39,789 nt of DNA, from NCBI GenBank assembly GCA_017535725.1, contig JAFXTO010000036.1:1-39789 (forward strand). The letters run 5' to 3'. The position numbers and the translations under genes were made by a program. Below are positions 24,920-32,476 of this stretch, in pieces. Under the pieces are notes generated by a model. It saw nothing but the letters and a program-made list of their open reading frames with translations. It did not search any database and had not been told where the DNA came from. The stretch is from Bacteroidaceae bacterium. Lineage in GTDB: Bacteria; Bacteroidota; Bacteroidia; Bacteroidales; Bacteroidaceae. Numbering within the stretch: the first letter of the stretch is position 1; every line of letters begins with the position of its first letter.

Positions 24920-25437
24920 TTTCGGTTAAGTTTGTTGTATAGCGTCTGGCGTGTGACCCCCAACATTCGTGCCGCCACGGTCAGGTTGCCATCGGCCCGG
25001 TCCACTGCCCGTCGGATATGTGCTTGTTCCACTTCGTCTAACGATGCCACTTCATGTTGTGCTGTCAGTACGTCAGAAAGCTTACTGATAAGTTCATCAT
25101 TGTCCCACGGCTTTGTGATGAAGTCGGCAGCGCCACTCTTCAGCGCACGCACAGCCAGCGGCACGTCGCCGTAAGCCGTGAGCATCACGACGGGCACATC
25201 CGGATGCCACTCGTGCAGCGTCTTCAACCACTGTAGTCCTTCCAGACCATTGTTCATTCCCATTGAGAAATTCATATCTAACAACACAATATCCACGGCC
25301 TCTGCCGCCATCGTGGGAAGCAGTTGATCAGGCCGCGAGAGCTTGATGATTCGCTCGAACGTGCCTTCTAATGCATAACCAAGCGCGGTCAGAATATTGG
25401 TGTTGTCGTCGCAGATGATAATGGTGCCGTAGTGCAT
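24916..25437 (-). CDS. Response regulator, receiver plus Fis-type HTH, no AAA+ domain
   Basis: The ATG at 25437 gives 173 aa (MHYGTIIICDD...); the longer frame covers the promoter. The receiver domain (about 1-125) has the acidic pair Asp10-Asp11, phospho-acceptor Asp54 in VLLDMNF, Thr87 and Lys109. A Fis-type helix-turn-helix follows at about 136-173 (GNLTVAARMLGVTRQTLYNK). NtrC-family regulators would have a sigma-54 AAA+ ATPase between these parts; here it is missing, giving a RegA/PrrA-like layout. It is divergent from tolC and the best candidate to bind the palindrome at 25526-25540 and its twin at 39556-39570. Confidence 0.92.
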   Translation of the reverse strand: MHYGTIIICDDNTNILTALGYALEGTFERIIKLSRPDQLLPTMAAEAVDIVLLDMNFSMGMNNGLEGLQWLKTLHEWHPDVPVVMLTAYGDVPLAVRALKSGAADFITKPWDNDELISKLSDVLTAQHEVASLDEVEQAHIRRAVDRADGNLTVAARMLGVTRQTLYNKLNRK

Positions 25438-25456
25438 ATCTTTTCTTTTTTTGTCG

Positions 25457-25488
25457 CAAAGGTAGGCAAAACGACACTTATGGCCAAA
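25457..25488 (-). promoter_or_regulatory. -33/-7 promoter for the regulator-kinase operon
   Basis: On the minus strand TTTG (25485-25488), a 20-bp spacer and TACCTTTG (25457-25464) match the Bacteroidales consensus, 19 bp before the ATG at 25437. Confidence 0.75.
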
Positions 25489-25525
25489 TTTCGGCACGTG
25501 AAAGTGCTATGCGGACAAATAAAGT

Positions 25526-25540
25526 GTCTAATTTTTAGAC
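25526..25540. promoter_or_regulatory. Operator palindrome upstream of tolC
   Basis: GTCTAATTTTTAGAC is a perfect palindrome with 6-bp arms and a 3-bp centre. Its centre is about 84 bp before the likely tolC start site and about 45 bp before the -33 box, a usual position for an activator. A 14-of-15 copy in the same relative place lies at 39556-39570. Confidence 0.7.
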
Positions 25541-25578
25541 ATTTTACATCTGCAAGTCTACTTTTATTAAATCTACAA

Positions 25579-25610
25579 CTTGCAGGATCTTGAGAAATGC
25601 CCTAACTTTG
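25579..25610 (+). promoter_or_regulatory. tolC promoter
   Basis: CTTG (25579-25582), a 20-bp spacer and TAACTTTG (25603-25610) followed by CAC. CTTG lies in ACTTGCAG (25578-25585), which forms an inverted repeat with CTGCAAGT (25550-25557). The weak -33 box fits an activated promoter. Confidence 0.65.
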
Positions 25611-25650
25611 CACCGCGATTCAGAACGACACACTAAACTGATATCCCAAT

Positions 25651-27018
25651 ATGTATAATTTCATTATGTCACACGCTTATTCCAGCCTCTTCGGACGCAT
25701 GGTTGTCTTTTTGCAGTGTATATTCCTATGTATTAGAATACAAGGTCAAGCTACCAGCGACACAACAGCACTCGCCATGACGGTGGAAGACTGTATGCGA
25801 TATGCGGTAGTACACAGCCATAGCCTGAGACAACAGGAACTCAGATTAGATAACTCCAAGGCTACACATTTGCAAGCCGTGGGGGCTTTCCTGCCCAGCC
25901 TCAACGCCTCAACAAGCATACAATGGAATTTCGGACGCGCCATCGACCCAGAAACAAACACGTACACGAGCGTGAGTACCTTTAATAATGGTTACGGCCT
26001 GTCGGCATCACTACCCGTCTTCGATGGCCTCTACCGTGTCCACGCCCTGCGTGCCGCACGAGCCGACGTCCTGTTGCAAAAAAATGCACTGCAAGCCAAT
26101 CGCGACCATGTGGCCCTACAGACCTATCAGGCTTTCATCGATGTCATCTATGCCCTGGAATCCGTGCACCTCGCCACAGAGAAACTACGTGAGAGTGAGA
26201 TGATACTTCATCGAACAAAGGTCATGGAAGAAGAAGGACTGAAAAGCCCTGCCGACGTAGCACTGATAATGGCACAACAGGCAGCCGATGAACTGATGCT
26301 GACAAAACAGGAGAACCAATTGGAAAGCTGTATGTTGAAGTTGAAGGAGGTCATGAATTGGCCGATGGATAATCCTATGCCAACACTCCATCCTATTACC
26401 TTGAGAACAGAGCCAGACGGGGAGGCCAGTTCATCAGCACTCCTTTTACAATCATTCTACTCCCTACAGTCAGCCCGTCACAACTTGCATGCCACCCGGG
26501 CCTCACTCTTCCCCACCCTCTCCCTCTCTGCCGGCATCAATTCCTCTTACTACCGCAACCTCAACAATCCGAGTGCGACCTCGTTCGGTCAACAGCTAAA
26601 AAACAACTTGGGTGAATATGTCTCCATCAACCTTTCCATTCCGCTCTTCAATCGTCTTGGCACAATGATGAGCCTACGGCGAGCAAAGAACAATCTGCTC
26701 ATTGCCGAAGAGCAATATGCTGCCAAACAGACAGAACTCGATGTCCTGCGCCGTCAGGCACGGCTTGACGTTGCTGCCTATTGCAAGGAAAGTGAACAAG
26801 GCGAGCAGAAGGTGGCTGCCGACAGCCTTGCCTACGAACTCGTGCGGCAGCAATATACCGAAGGATTGGCCTCCCCCATAGACCTGCAAACATCATCAGC
26901 CACCCTACTACAAAGTCGAGCCACTCTGCTCCAATCCCGCCTGATGGTAGGCGTCAAGGAGATGCAGCGCCGCTATTACGACGGACATCCCCTGGTGGAG
27001 ATAGGACATAAACCTTAA
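25651..27018 (+). CDS. TolC-family outer-membrane efflux protein
   Basis: The 455-aa product starts MYNFIMSHAYSSLFGRM; the ATG at 25666 is an alternative, and the export signal is the hydrophobic stretch MVVFLQCIFLCIRIQGQA. The mature part has the two-fold repeat of TolC proteins: long helical hairpins (MTVEDCMRYAVVHSHSLRQQ, LQAVGAFLPSLNASTSIQWN and, in the second half, ARHNLHATRASLFPTLSLSA) and beta strands with SIPLFNRLG. It forms the outer-membrane channel of a tripartite exporter with the adaptor encoded 52 bp downstream. The gap contains a small hairpin ACGGCT/AGCCGT (27050-27063). Confidence 0.92.
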   Translation: MYNFIMSHAYSSLFGRMVVFLQCIFLCIRIQGQATSDTTALAMTVEDCMRYAVVHSHSLRQQELRLDNSKATHLQAVGAFLPSLNASTSIQWNFGRAIDPETNTYTSVSTFNNGYGLSASLPVFDGLYRVHALRAARADVLLQKNALQANRDHVALQTYQAFIDVIYALESVHLATEKLRESEMILHRTKVMEEEGLKSPADVALIMAQQAADELMLTKQENQLESCMLKLKEVMNWPMDNPMPTLHPITLRTEPDGEASSSALLLQSFYSLQSARHNLHATRASLFPTLSLSAGINSSYYRNLNNPSATSFGQQLKNNLGEYVSINLSIPLFNRLGTMMSLRRAKNNLLIAEEQYAAKQTELDVLRRQARLDVAAYCKESEQGEQKVAADSLAYELVRQQYTEGLASPIDLQTSSATLLQSRATLLQSRLMVGVKEMQRRYYDGHPLVEIGHKP

Positions 27019-27070
27019 ACTTTAAACATTGAACATTAATCTTTAAACTACGGCTCCAGCCGTTTCCCCT

Positions 27071-28321
27071 ATGGATAAACCCATCACACCCCGGAAAGGT
27101 TTGCAGCGCAAGCACATCCCCTACCTCGCCGCTGGCATGGTAATAATTCTCATCATCGCCTGGCTGATCCTTGGCAACCATGCATCCACCCTTCGCGTCA
27201 GCGCCGAAGACATCACTATTAGTGACGTCCGCCTCGCAGAATTCAAAGACTACGTGAGGCTGAGCGGACAAGTGGTGCCGATTCAGGTGGTGCAGCTCTC
27301 GCCCGAGGAAGGCGGCATCGTCACAGAGCGCGTAGCCGAAGAAGGAACTATGGTGCGCAAGGGTGATGTCATCATCCGACTGCGCAACAGCGGTCTCGAC
27401 CTGCAAATCCTCAACGCAGAGGCAGAACTGGCCGAGAAGCAGAACCTGCTGCGCAACACCCAGGTATCCATGCAGCAAGACCGCCTCAACAACCAGCTCG
27501 AACAGGCACAGCTCGCCATGGACACCGAGCGCAAGCTGCGTACCTTCCGCCAGAACGAGCGACTCTACAACGAGCGACTTATCAGCCGCGAAGTGTATCT
27601 CCAGAGCGAAGAAGACTACCGCTTAGCGCAGCGCAAGCAGGGACTTATCGTTCAGCGCCTGCAGCAGGACAGCATCTACCGCAGTGTACAGATGGACCAG
27701 ATGGAGGACAACCTCGCCAATATGCGGACGAATGTGGTTCTCGTGCGCGAGCGCAAGAATAAATTAGAGGTACGCGCGCCTATCGACGGCGAACTGGGAC
27801 TCTTAGAAGTGGAACTCGGACAGAGCGTCACCTCCGGACAGAAGATCGGGCAGGTCAACGACCTGAGCGATTATAAGATAGAAGCCCAAGTCGATGAGCA
27901 TTACATAGACCGAGTGCGAGCAGGGCTCTCTGCTAACTTCGTTCGTGGCGACGCCAACTTCTCATTGACAGTACGCAAGGTTTATCCCGAAGTGCGACAA
28001 GGCAAGTTCCGCACCGATTTCATCTTCCGAGACGAACGGCCCGCGAATATCCGCAGCGGTCAGACCTATTACCTCAACCTCGAACTGGGTCAGCCCGAAC
28101 AAGCAGTGCTCATCCCTCGCGGCGCTTTCTTCCAGAAGACCGGCGGCACCTGGATTTACGTCCTCAGCAGAGACGGACACACCGCCTTCCGACGCACCAT
28201 CCGCATCGGCCGCCAGAATCCGCAGTACTACGAAGTCACCGAAGGTCTGGAACCCGGCGAACGCGTCATCACCAGCGGCTACGAAGCCTTCGGCGACAAC
28301 GAGCGATTAGAGATAAAATAA
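27071..28321 (+). CDS. HlyD/MacA-type membrane fusion protein
   Basis: The 416-aa adaptor has one N-terminal membrane helix (HIPYLAAGMVIILIIAWLIL), a beta-barrel and lipoyl segment (LSPEEGGIVTERVAEEGTMV), a coiled-coil hairpin (about 115-225, rich in Gln/Leu/Arg), the returning lipoyl half (VRAPIDGELGLLEVELGQ) and the membrane-proximal domain (ITSGYEAFGDNERLEI at the end). It bridges an inner-membrane transporter and TolC. No transporter gene follows directly; the nearest permease candidate is at 39706. Confidence 0.93.
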   Translation: MDKPITPRKGLQRKHIPYLAAGMVIILIIAWLILGNHASTLRVSAEDITISDVRLAEFKDYVRLSGQVVPIQVVQLSPEEGGIVTERVAEEGTMVRKGDVIIRLRNSGLDLQILNAEAELAEKQNLLRNTQVSMQQDRLNNQLEQAQLAMDTERKLRTFRQNERLYNERLISREVYLQSEEDYRLAQRKQGLIVQRLQQDSIYRSVQMDQMEDNLANMRTNVVLVRERKNKLEVRAPIDGELGLLEVELGQSVTSGQKIGQVNDLSDYKIEAQVDEHYIDRVRAGLSANFVRGDANFSLTVRKVYPEVRQGKFRTDFIFRDERPANIRSGQTYYLNLELGQPEQAVLIPRGAFFQKTGGTWIYVLSRDGHTAFRRTIRIGRQNPQYYEVTEGLEPGERVITSGYEAFGDNERLEIK

Positions 28322-28364
28322 GCAACCTACTTCATCAACATAAGTTAGTAAATTCTAACATCAA

Positions 28365-28392
28365 CCCTGCTCCGTCGTGAGATGTGGCAGGG
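28365..28392 (+). terminator. Terminator-like hairpin after the adaptor gene
   Basis: CCCTGC (28365-28370) and GCAGGG (28387-28392) flank a 16-nt loop and are followed by CTATTCTTT. The stem is short. It marks the end of the tolC-adaptor transcript and the start of the CAZyme cluster. Confidence 0.5.
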
Positions 28393-28533
28393 CTATTCTT
28401 TAAGTATACAAACGGAGTCACATCACCCGGTTATCGCGAAGGAAGGTACTGGAATGAAGCTGCATAATAGCCAAATGTTACATAAGGACAGAAGTTTGTT
28501 ATGTTTGTGAAAGGACAGAAGCAAGAAAAGACG

Positions 28534-28541
28534 TACCTTTG
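28534..28541 (+). promoter_or_regulatory. -7 box for the second GH53 gene
   Basis: TACCTTTG followed by CCGCAG lies 39 bp upstream of the ATG at 28581. TTTG at 28504-28507 is a possible but distant -33 box. Confidence 0.6.
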
Positions 28542-28580
28542 CCGCAGATTTTATATAACCCAACAAAAAGACATGAAAGT

Positions 28581-30458
28581 ATGGCAAAAAAAGCTACTCT
28601 TTTAATTCTTCTGATGGCGATGACGTTCGGCGTACGCGCCATCACGGTGACCGACACGCTATTCAACCGGTCGGCACATGAGCTGGACTTCGCCTTTGGT
28701 GCAGACGTGAGTTTCGTTCCGCAGATGGAAGGCTGGGGCACGAAGTGGCTGGACAAGGATGGCCGTCAGAAAGACATCCTTCAGATACTTAAAGAACAGG
28801 GTATCAATAGTGTGCGGCTGCGCGTGTGGACGGTGGGCAGCGGTGCCAGCAGTAAGGCGGAGGTCGTCGGCATGTGCAAGCGTGCGAAGTCGAAAGGGAT
28901 GAGCGTGATGATTGACTTCCACTACAGCGACACATGGGCAGACCCAGGTAGCCAGACCATCCCGTCGGCATGGACAGACCATTCCGTGGAGGCGCTGGCG
29001 CAGCACGTTTACGACCACACGAAGGACGTGCTCTCTGCCATCAAGGCAGCTGGGGTGGTGCCCAAGTGGGTGCAAGTGGGTAACGAGACGAAGCGGGGAA
29101 TGCTGTACCCCGTCGGACAGACGAACAAGGGAGGCTCGGTGGCTTTCGCGAAGTTTGTTCAGGCGGGCTATGATGCCGTGAAGGCTGTGGACTCCACGAT
29201 GCAGGTAATCGTCCATCTGCCGGATGGTCATGATAATTCACTCTATCGGAGCATCTTCGACGGATTGAAGAAGAATGGTGCCAAGTGGGACATCATAGGA
29301 CTCTCTGCCTACCCTCGATGGTCACATCTGGACGGACCTACGATGATTACGAAGGTGATGGCAAACATCAATGACCTGAAGTCACGCTACAAGACCCCAT
29401 GTATGGTCGTGGAGACTGGTCACTATCCGAAGGAGGCTGTGGTGGGGAATCAGTATTTAGCGGGTGTGATGGACAGGATGATCAAGAATGGCGACCTGGG
29501 CTGCTTCTACTGGGAACCAGAATCCATGGGTGGCTACGATATGGGTGCCTGGGACGAGGCGACGAGGCGACCCACAGTGATGATGGATGCTTTCTTGGGC
29601 GTGAAACACACGGAAGTAAGTTGGATGATGAAGGTACGTATGCTCTCGCCGACGAAGGGGCAGAGTGTGGATGAGGGAGACGTGGAACTCCTGACGCGGG
29701 TGCAGCATCAGCGTAAAAACCGTATTCTGTCGGTGGAATTCCATCTGGACAAGAAGACAGCCGGAACGTATAAGGCGGAAGATATGAGTGCTATAGGCAG
29801 CACGGCCACCATTCCCTTTGTCCTGACGGACGTTCCAATAGGCGTTCACACAGCTTGGGCGAAAGCCACAGACACCTCAAAGAACACCCAGGTGAGTGAC
29901 ACGGTGACGTTCTTTGTGGGGCGTTCGGCGCTGCTGGACGAAGGTGTCGTGGAAAACGGGGACCAGAAAGGTGGAATAGAGCGTTGGGGCCTGGCCGTGG
30001 CAGAGACTGGCACCTATCGTCTGGTATTCCAATATGGCAGTCCGGCTCTGCGAGGTGGTGAGTTGAGATTGGACGGCGACAGCATCTCCAAGGCCTATTT
30101 CCAGAAGAATGCTGATGCTTACCAGTCTCTGGACATCGTAATACCAGAACCCGGCACTCATTTGCTGGAACTTGTTGCCACGAGCACAACCGGTCTGCCG
30201 GTAATATCCTCGTTGCGCGTCTTTCCATTGGAAGGTCAGGCTCTCCCCACAACTGCCGACGTGACGGGTGTTGGTTCGCGGTTCGGAGAAGACAAGGATG
30301 CGATGATTGATGTCTACACGTTGGGAGGTGTGTTCGTGAGGCAGGTTCCTCTGTCTCAGTTAGGAATATCTTTGGGACAACGGTCGTCGGCAGTGGTCGT
30401 TTTGCCAAACTGTGTGGGCGGCACGCCATACATCGTTCGGAAACACCGGCTGAAATAG
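28581..30458 (+). CDS. GH53 endo-beta-1,4-galactanase with C-terminal beta modules
   Basis: The ATG at 28581 gives 625 aa with signal peptide MAKKATLLILLMAMTFGVRA. The GH53 barrel (about 35-345) has SVRLRVWT, DFHYSDTWADPG, acid/base Glu169 in WVQVGNETKRG and nucleophile Glu278 in CMVVETGHY. It is followed by an Ig-like segment (about 355-460) and a galactose-binding-like beta sandwich (about 465-580), probably for carbohydrate binding. The tail (IDVYTLGGVFVRQ ... YIVRKHRLK) resembles a sorting tail. The last 103 bp overlap the end of the convergent AraC-type gene, so its final about 34 codons are antisense to that gene's DNA-binding domain. Confidence 0.9.
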   Translation: MAKKATLLILLMAMTFGVRAITVTDTLFNRSAHELDFAFGADVSFVPQMEGWGTKWLDKDGRQKDILQILKEQGINSVRLRVWTVGSGASSKAEVVGMCKRAKSKGMSVMIDFHYSDTWADPGSQTIPSAWTDHSVEALAQHVYDHTKDVLSAIKAAGVVPKWVQVGNETKRGMLYPVGQTNKGGSVAFAKFVQAGYDAVKAVDSTMQVIVHLPDGHDNSLYRSIFDGLKKNGAKWDIIGLSAYPRWSHLDGPTMITKVMANINDLKSRYKTPCMVVETGHYPKEAVVGNQYLAGVMDRMIKNGDLGCFYWEPESMGGYDMGAWDEATRRPTVMMDAFLGVKHTEVSWMMKVRMLSPTKGQSVDEGDVELLTRVQHQRKNRILSVEFHLDKKTAGTYKAEDMSAIGSTATIPFVLTDVPIGVHTAWAKATDTSKNTQVSDTVTFFVGRSALLDEGVVENGDQKGGIERWGLAVAETGTYRLVFQYGSPALRGGELRLDGDSISKAYFQKNADAYQSLDIVIPEPGTHLLELVATSTTGLPVISSLRVFPLEGQALPTTADVTGVGSRFGEDKDAMIDVYTLGGVFVRQVPLSQLGISLGQRSSAVVVLPNCVGGTPYIVRKHRLK

Positions 30459-32275
30459 CTGACGGAGGAGAAACCCGTGTCGTAGCTGACTTCGGTGACG
30501 GACAGGTGTCCTTCGCGCAGGAGTTCTGCTGCTCGGCGCAGGCGTATGGTGCGTATGAACTCCGAGGGCTTTTGTCCTGTGGCCGACTGAATTTTGCGAT
30601 AGAAGGTCATTCGGCTCATGGCAAGGTCGTTGCTGAGTTGTTCCACTCCGTATTCATCTTTGTCGATATGACTCATGACAAGGGCAATGGCCTTCTGTAG
30701 CCACTGCTCTTCGGGGTTGAGCAGAGGAGAGGCTGCGTCTTGAGGCGAAGGGGCAGACTCGTGTGACGATGGTGGTGCCTCCCTGACAGCCTCCCGGATG
30801 GAGTCGAGGAACCTGCGGCGCTGTTTCCTTAATATATAATAATGTATCATCAGCGCCAGCAACAATGCGACGATGATCAGGAAGATGAGCCACATCCACC
30901 AGGCGGTGAGCCATCTTGGCAGCCGCTCGACGACCATGTTCCTCTCGGGGTGGCTCCATCGCTGATATGGTTGGGTCTCTGCGAGCTCTATGGCGTAGGT
31001 ACCAGTAGCCTCGCGGCTCTGCTGTCGCAGGGTGTGGCGCTGGGGGTCGTAAAGTCGGACGTAGCGTTCGAAGACGAGAAGCATTCGCTGGAGGCTGTCG
31101 GTCTGGAGGGCGAGGAGGGCGTCGCCGTATTCGTTCGAGGCGTAATCGTCAGTGCTGAGGATGCCTTCCTTGAAGGTATGTATGACTCCGTAGATGCTTC
31201 CAAGCCAGAGCGTACCATCTGCCGCAAAGGTCATGGCAGCGATGTCGGCAAGATCTGGAAGTATAACTTCTTCGGTCGCAAAGGGTTGCTGCTGACGGCG
31301 TATATCTTGTCCTGTGCTGAACCAGAACCGTCCCGTGGAATCGAAGGTATATGCGGCGGGACGCTGAGAGAGTCCTCTGGCATCTCGCAGGGAATCCGCG
31401 AGAAAGGGAGATGAGGGGTGTGTCTGGTACCAGAGCTGCTGGGGTGCGGATGTAATGACAAAGCAGTTCCCCGTGCCGTCGGCCACGAGCAGCCGCCCGT
31501 TGTTGTCGAAACGTTCGTGGCTCAAGGAGAAAGACTGGTGGAAAGGCAGGGAGACAGGGGTGGAGACAGCGTCGGCGGGCAGGTTTGGTTGATAGAGAAC
31601 AGTGCCCATGCCGAATGTGCTGATGAGCAGTCCTTCTCCGGAGGGATTGTCGGCAATGTTCGTAGGTGCGACCTCGTGGGGCCAGGGAGCAGGCTGCAGG
31701 CGTCCGTCGGTGAGTTGCAGTAGCCCGCCTTGCCACTGGGAGGCCCAAATACGTCCGCTGGTGTCTTGGTGGAGCCGGAAGATGTATTTGTCACCGGCGG
31801 GATAGGTGTTGAGGAGATGTCCGTCGGAGGAGAATTCAAAGACTTTCTTATTGGCCGTGATCCACCAATGTCCATCCTTCGTGACCATAACATCATCGAC
31901 TCGTTTGTCGTCTACCTCTGTGAGCTGGCGAATGTTGTAATCACTCTTGTCGAGGACGTAGGCTCCGTGGAAGGTTCCGATAATGATGTGACTTCCTGCC
32001 GCTGCCAAGCTGGCGATATTGTTGCTGCCGAGGAGGTCGGGGTGCCGTGCATCATTGCGAAAGACTGTCATCTGGTGCCCGTCGTCGCAACAGACGCCTC
32101 CGCCCTCCGTGGCATACCAAACGAATCCCTCTTCGTCCTGAACAATGCAGTTCACTCGTGGTGATGGCAACTGCTCCAGGTTGGGCAGTTGCAACCGTTG
32201 GAGCGTTTGTGCGCTGAGGTATGGATGCAAGAGAACGATGGTGCAGAGCAGGATGAAGCAGTCTTTGGGTTTCAT
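30356..32275 (-). CDS. Membrane-spanning propeller sensor with AraC-type HTH, no kinase or receiver
   Basis: The 639-aa product has a signal peptide (ending LSAQ) and a periplasmic beta-propeller of hybrid two-component type (SPRVNCIVQDEEGFVWYATE and later D..GR.W blades at about 165-185, 305-325 and 350-365). One membrane helix lies at about 455-482 (WWMWLIFLIIVALLLALMIH), and after a 40-residue linker an AraC HTH fills about 525-625 (VEQLSNDLAMSRMTFYRKIQ, VSYDTGFSSVSYFSRCFR). Classical hybrid regulators have roughly 1,300 aa with a Y_Y_Y domain, kinase and receiver; all are missing here. It presumably senses galactan or arabinan fragments and activates the flanking genes directly from the membrane. 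Confidence 0.85.
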   Translation of the reverse strand: MKPKDCFILLCTIVLLHPYLSAQTLQRLQLPNLEQLPSPRVNCIVQDEEGFVWYATEGGGVCCDDGHQMTVFRNDARHPDLLGSNNIASLAAAGSHIIIGTFHGAYVLDKSDYNIRQLTEVDDKRVDDVMVTKDGHWWITANKKVFEFSSDGHLLNTYPAGDKYIFRLHQDTSGRIWASQWQGGLLQLTDGRLQPAPWPHEVAPTNIADNPSGEGLLISTFGMGTVLYQPNLPADAVSTPVSLPFHQSFSLSHERFDNNGRLLVADGTGNCFVITSAPQQLWYQTHPSSPFLADSLRDARGLSQRPAAYTFDSTGRFWFSTGQDIRRQQQPFATEEVILPDLADIAAMTFAADGTLWLGSIYGVIHTFKEGILSTDDYASNEYGDALLALQTDSLQRMLLVFERYVRLYDPQRHTLRQQSREATGTYAIELAETQPYQRWSHPERNMVVERLPRWLTAWWMWLIFLIIVALLLALMIHYYILRKQRRRFLDSIREAVREAPPSSHESAPSPQDAASPLLNPEEQWLQKAIALVMSHIDKDEYGVEQLSNDLAMSRMTFYRKIQSATGQKPSEFIRTIRLRRAAELLREGHLSVTEVSYDTGFSSVSYFSRCFRTMYGVPPTQFGKTTTADDRCPKDIPN

Positions 32276-32476
32276 TAAGGGATACTAGTACTGTGAATGT
32301 GTGGACAAAAGTAGTAAAAAAAACCTTGGGAACGGCATGAATTGTCCAAAAAAGATAGAAGATGGTGTATTTTGTTACATTTTTGCAATGAATTGTTAAG
32401 ATATTGCAACCCTAATCGGTTAATTATTGCGACCTTTGCAGCACGAAAACTCATCAAACCCATTTATTCTATCATT
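32276..32476. promoter_or_regulatory. Divergent promoter region, regulator and GH51 operon
   Basis: For the minus-strand regulator, CAAAAGTA at 32306-32313 reads TACTTTTG, 31 bp from its ATG. For the GH51 gene, GACCTTTG (32431-32438) followed by CAGC is a near-consensus -7 box, 39 bp from the ATG. The region between is AT-rich and is a likely place for the regulator's own binding site, which I could not identify. Confidence 0.5.

Noticed and set aside
25540-25650. Sigma-54 -24/-12 promoter before tolC
   Set aside because: No GG-N10-GC pair at the right spacing, and the regulator lacks the AAA+ domain such promoters need.
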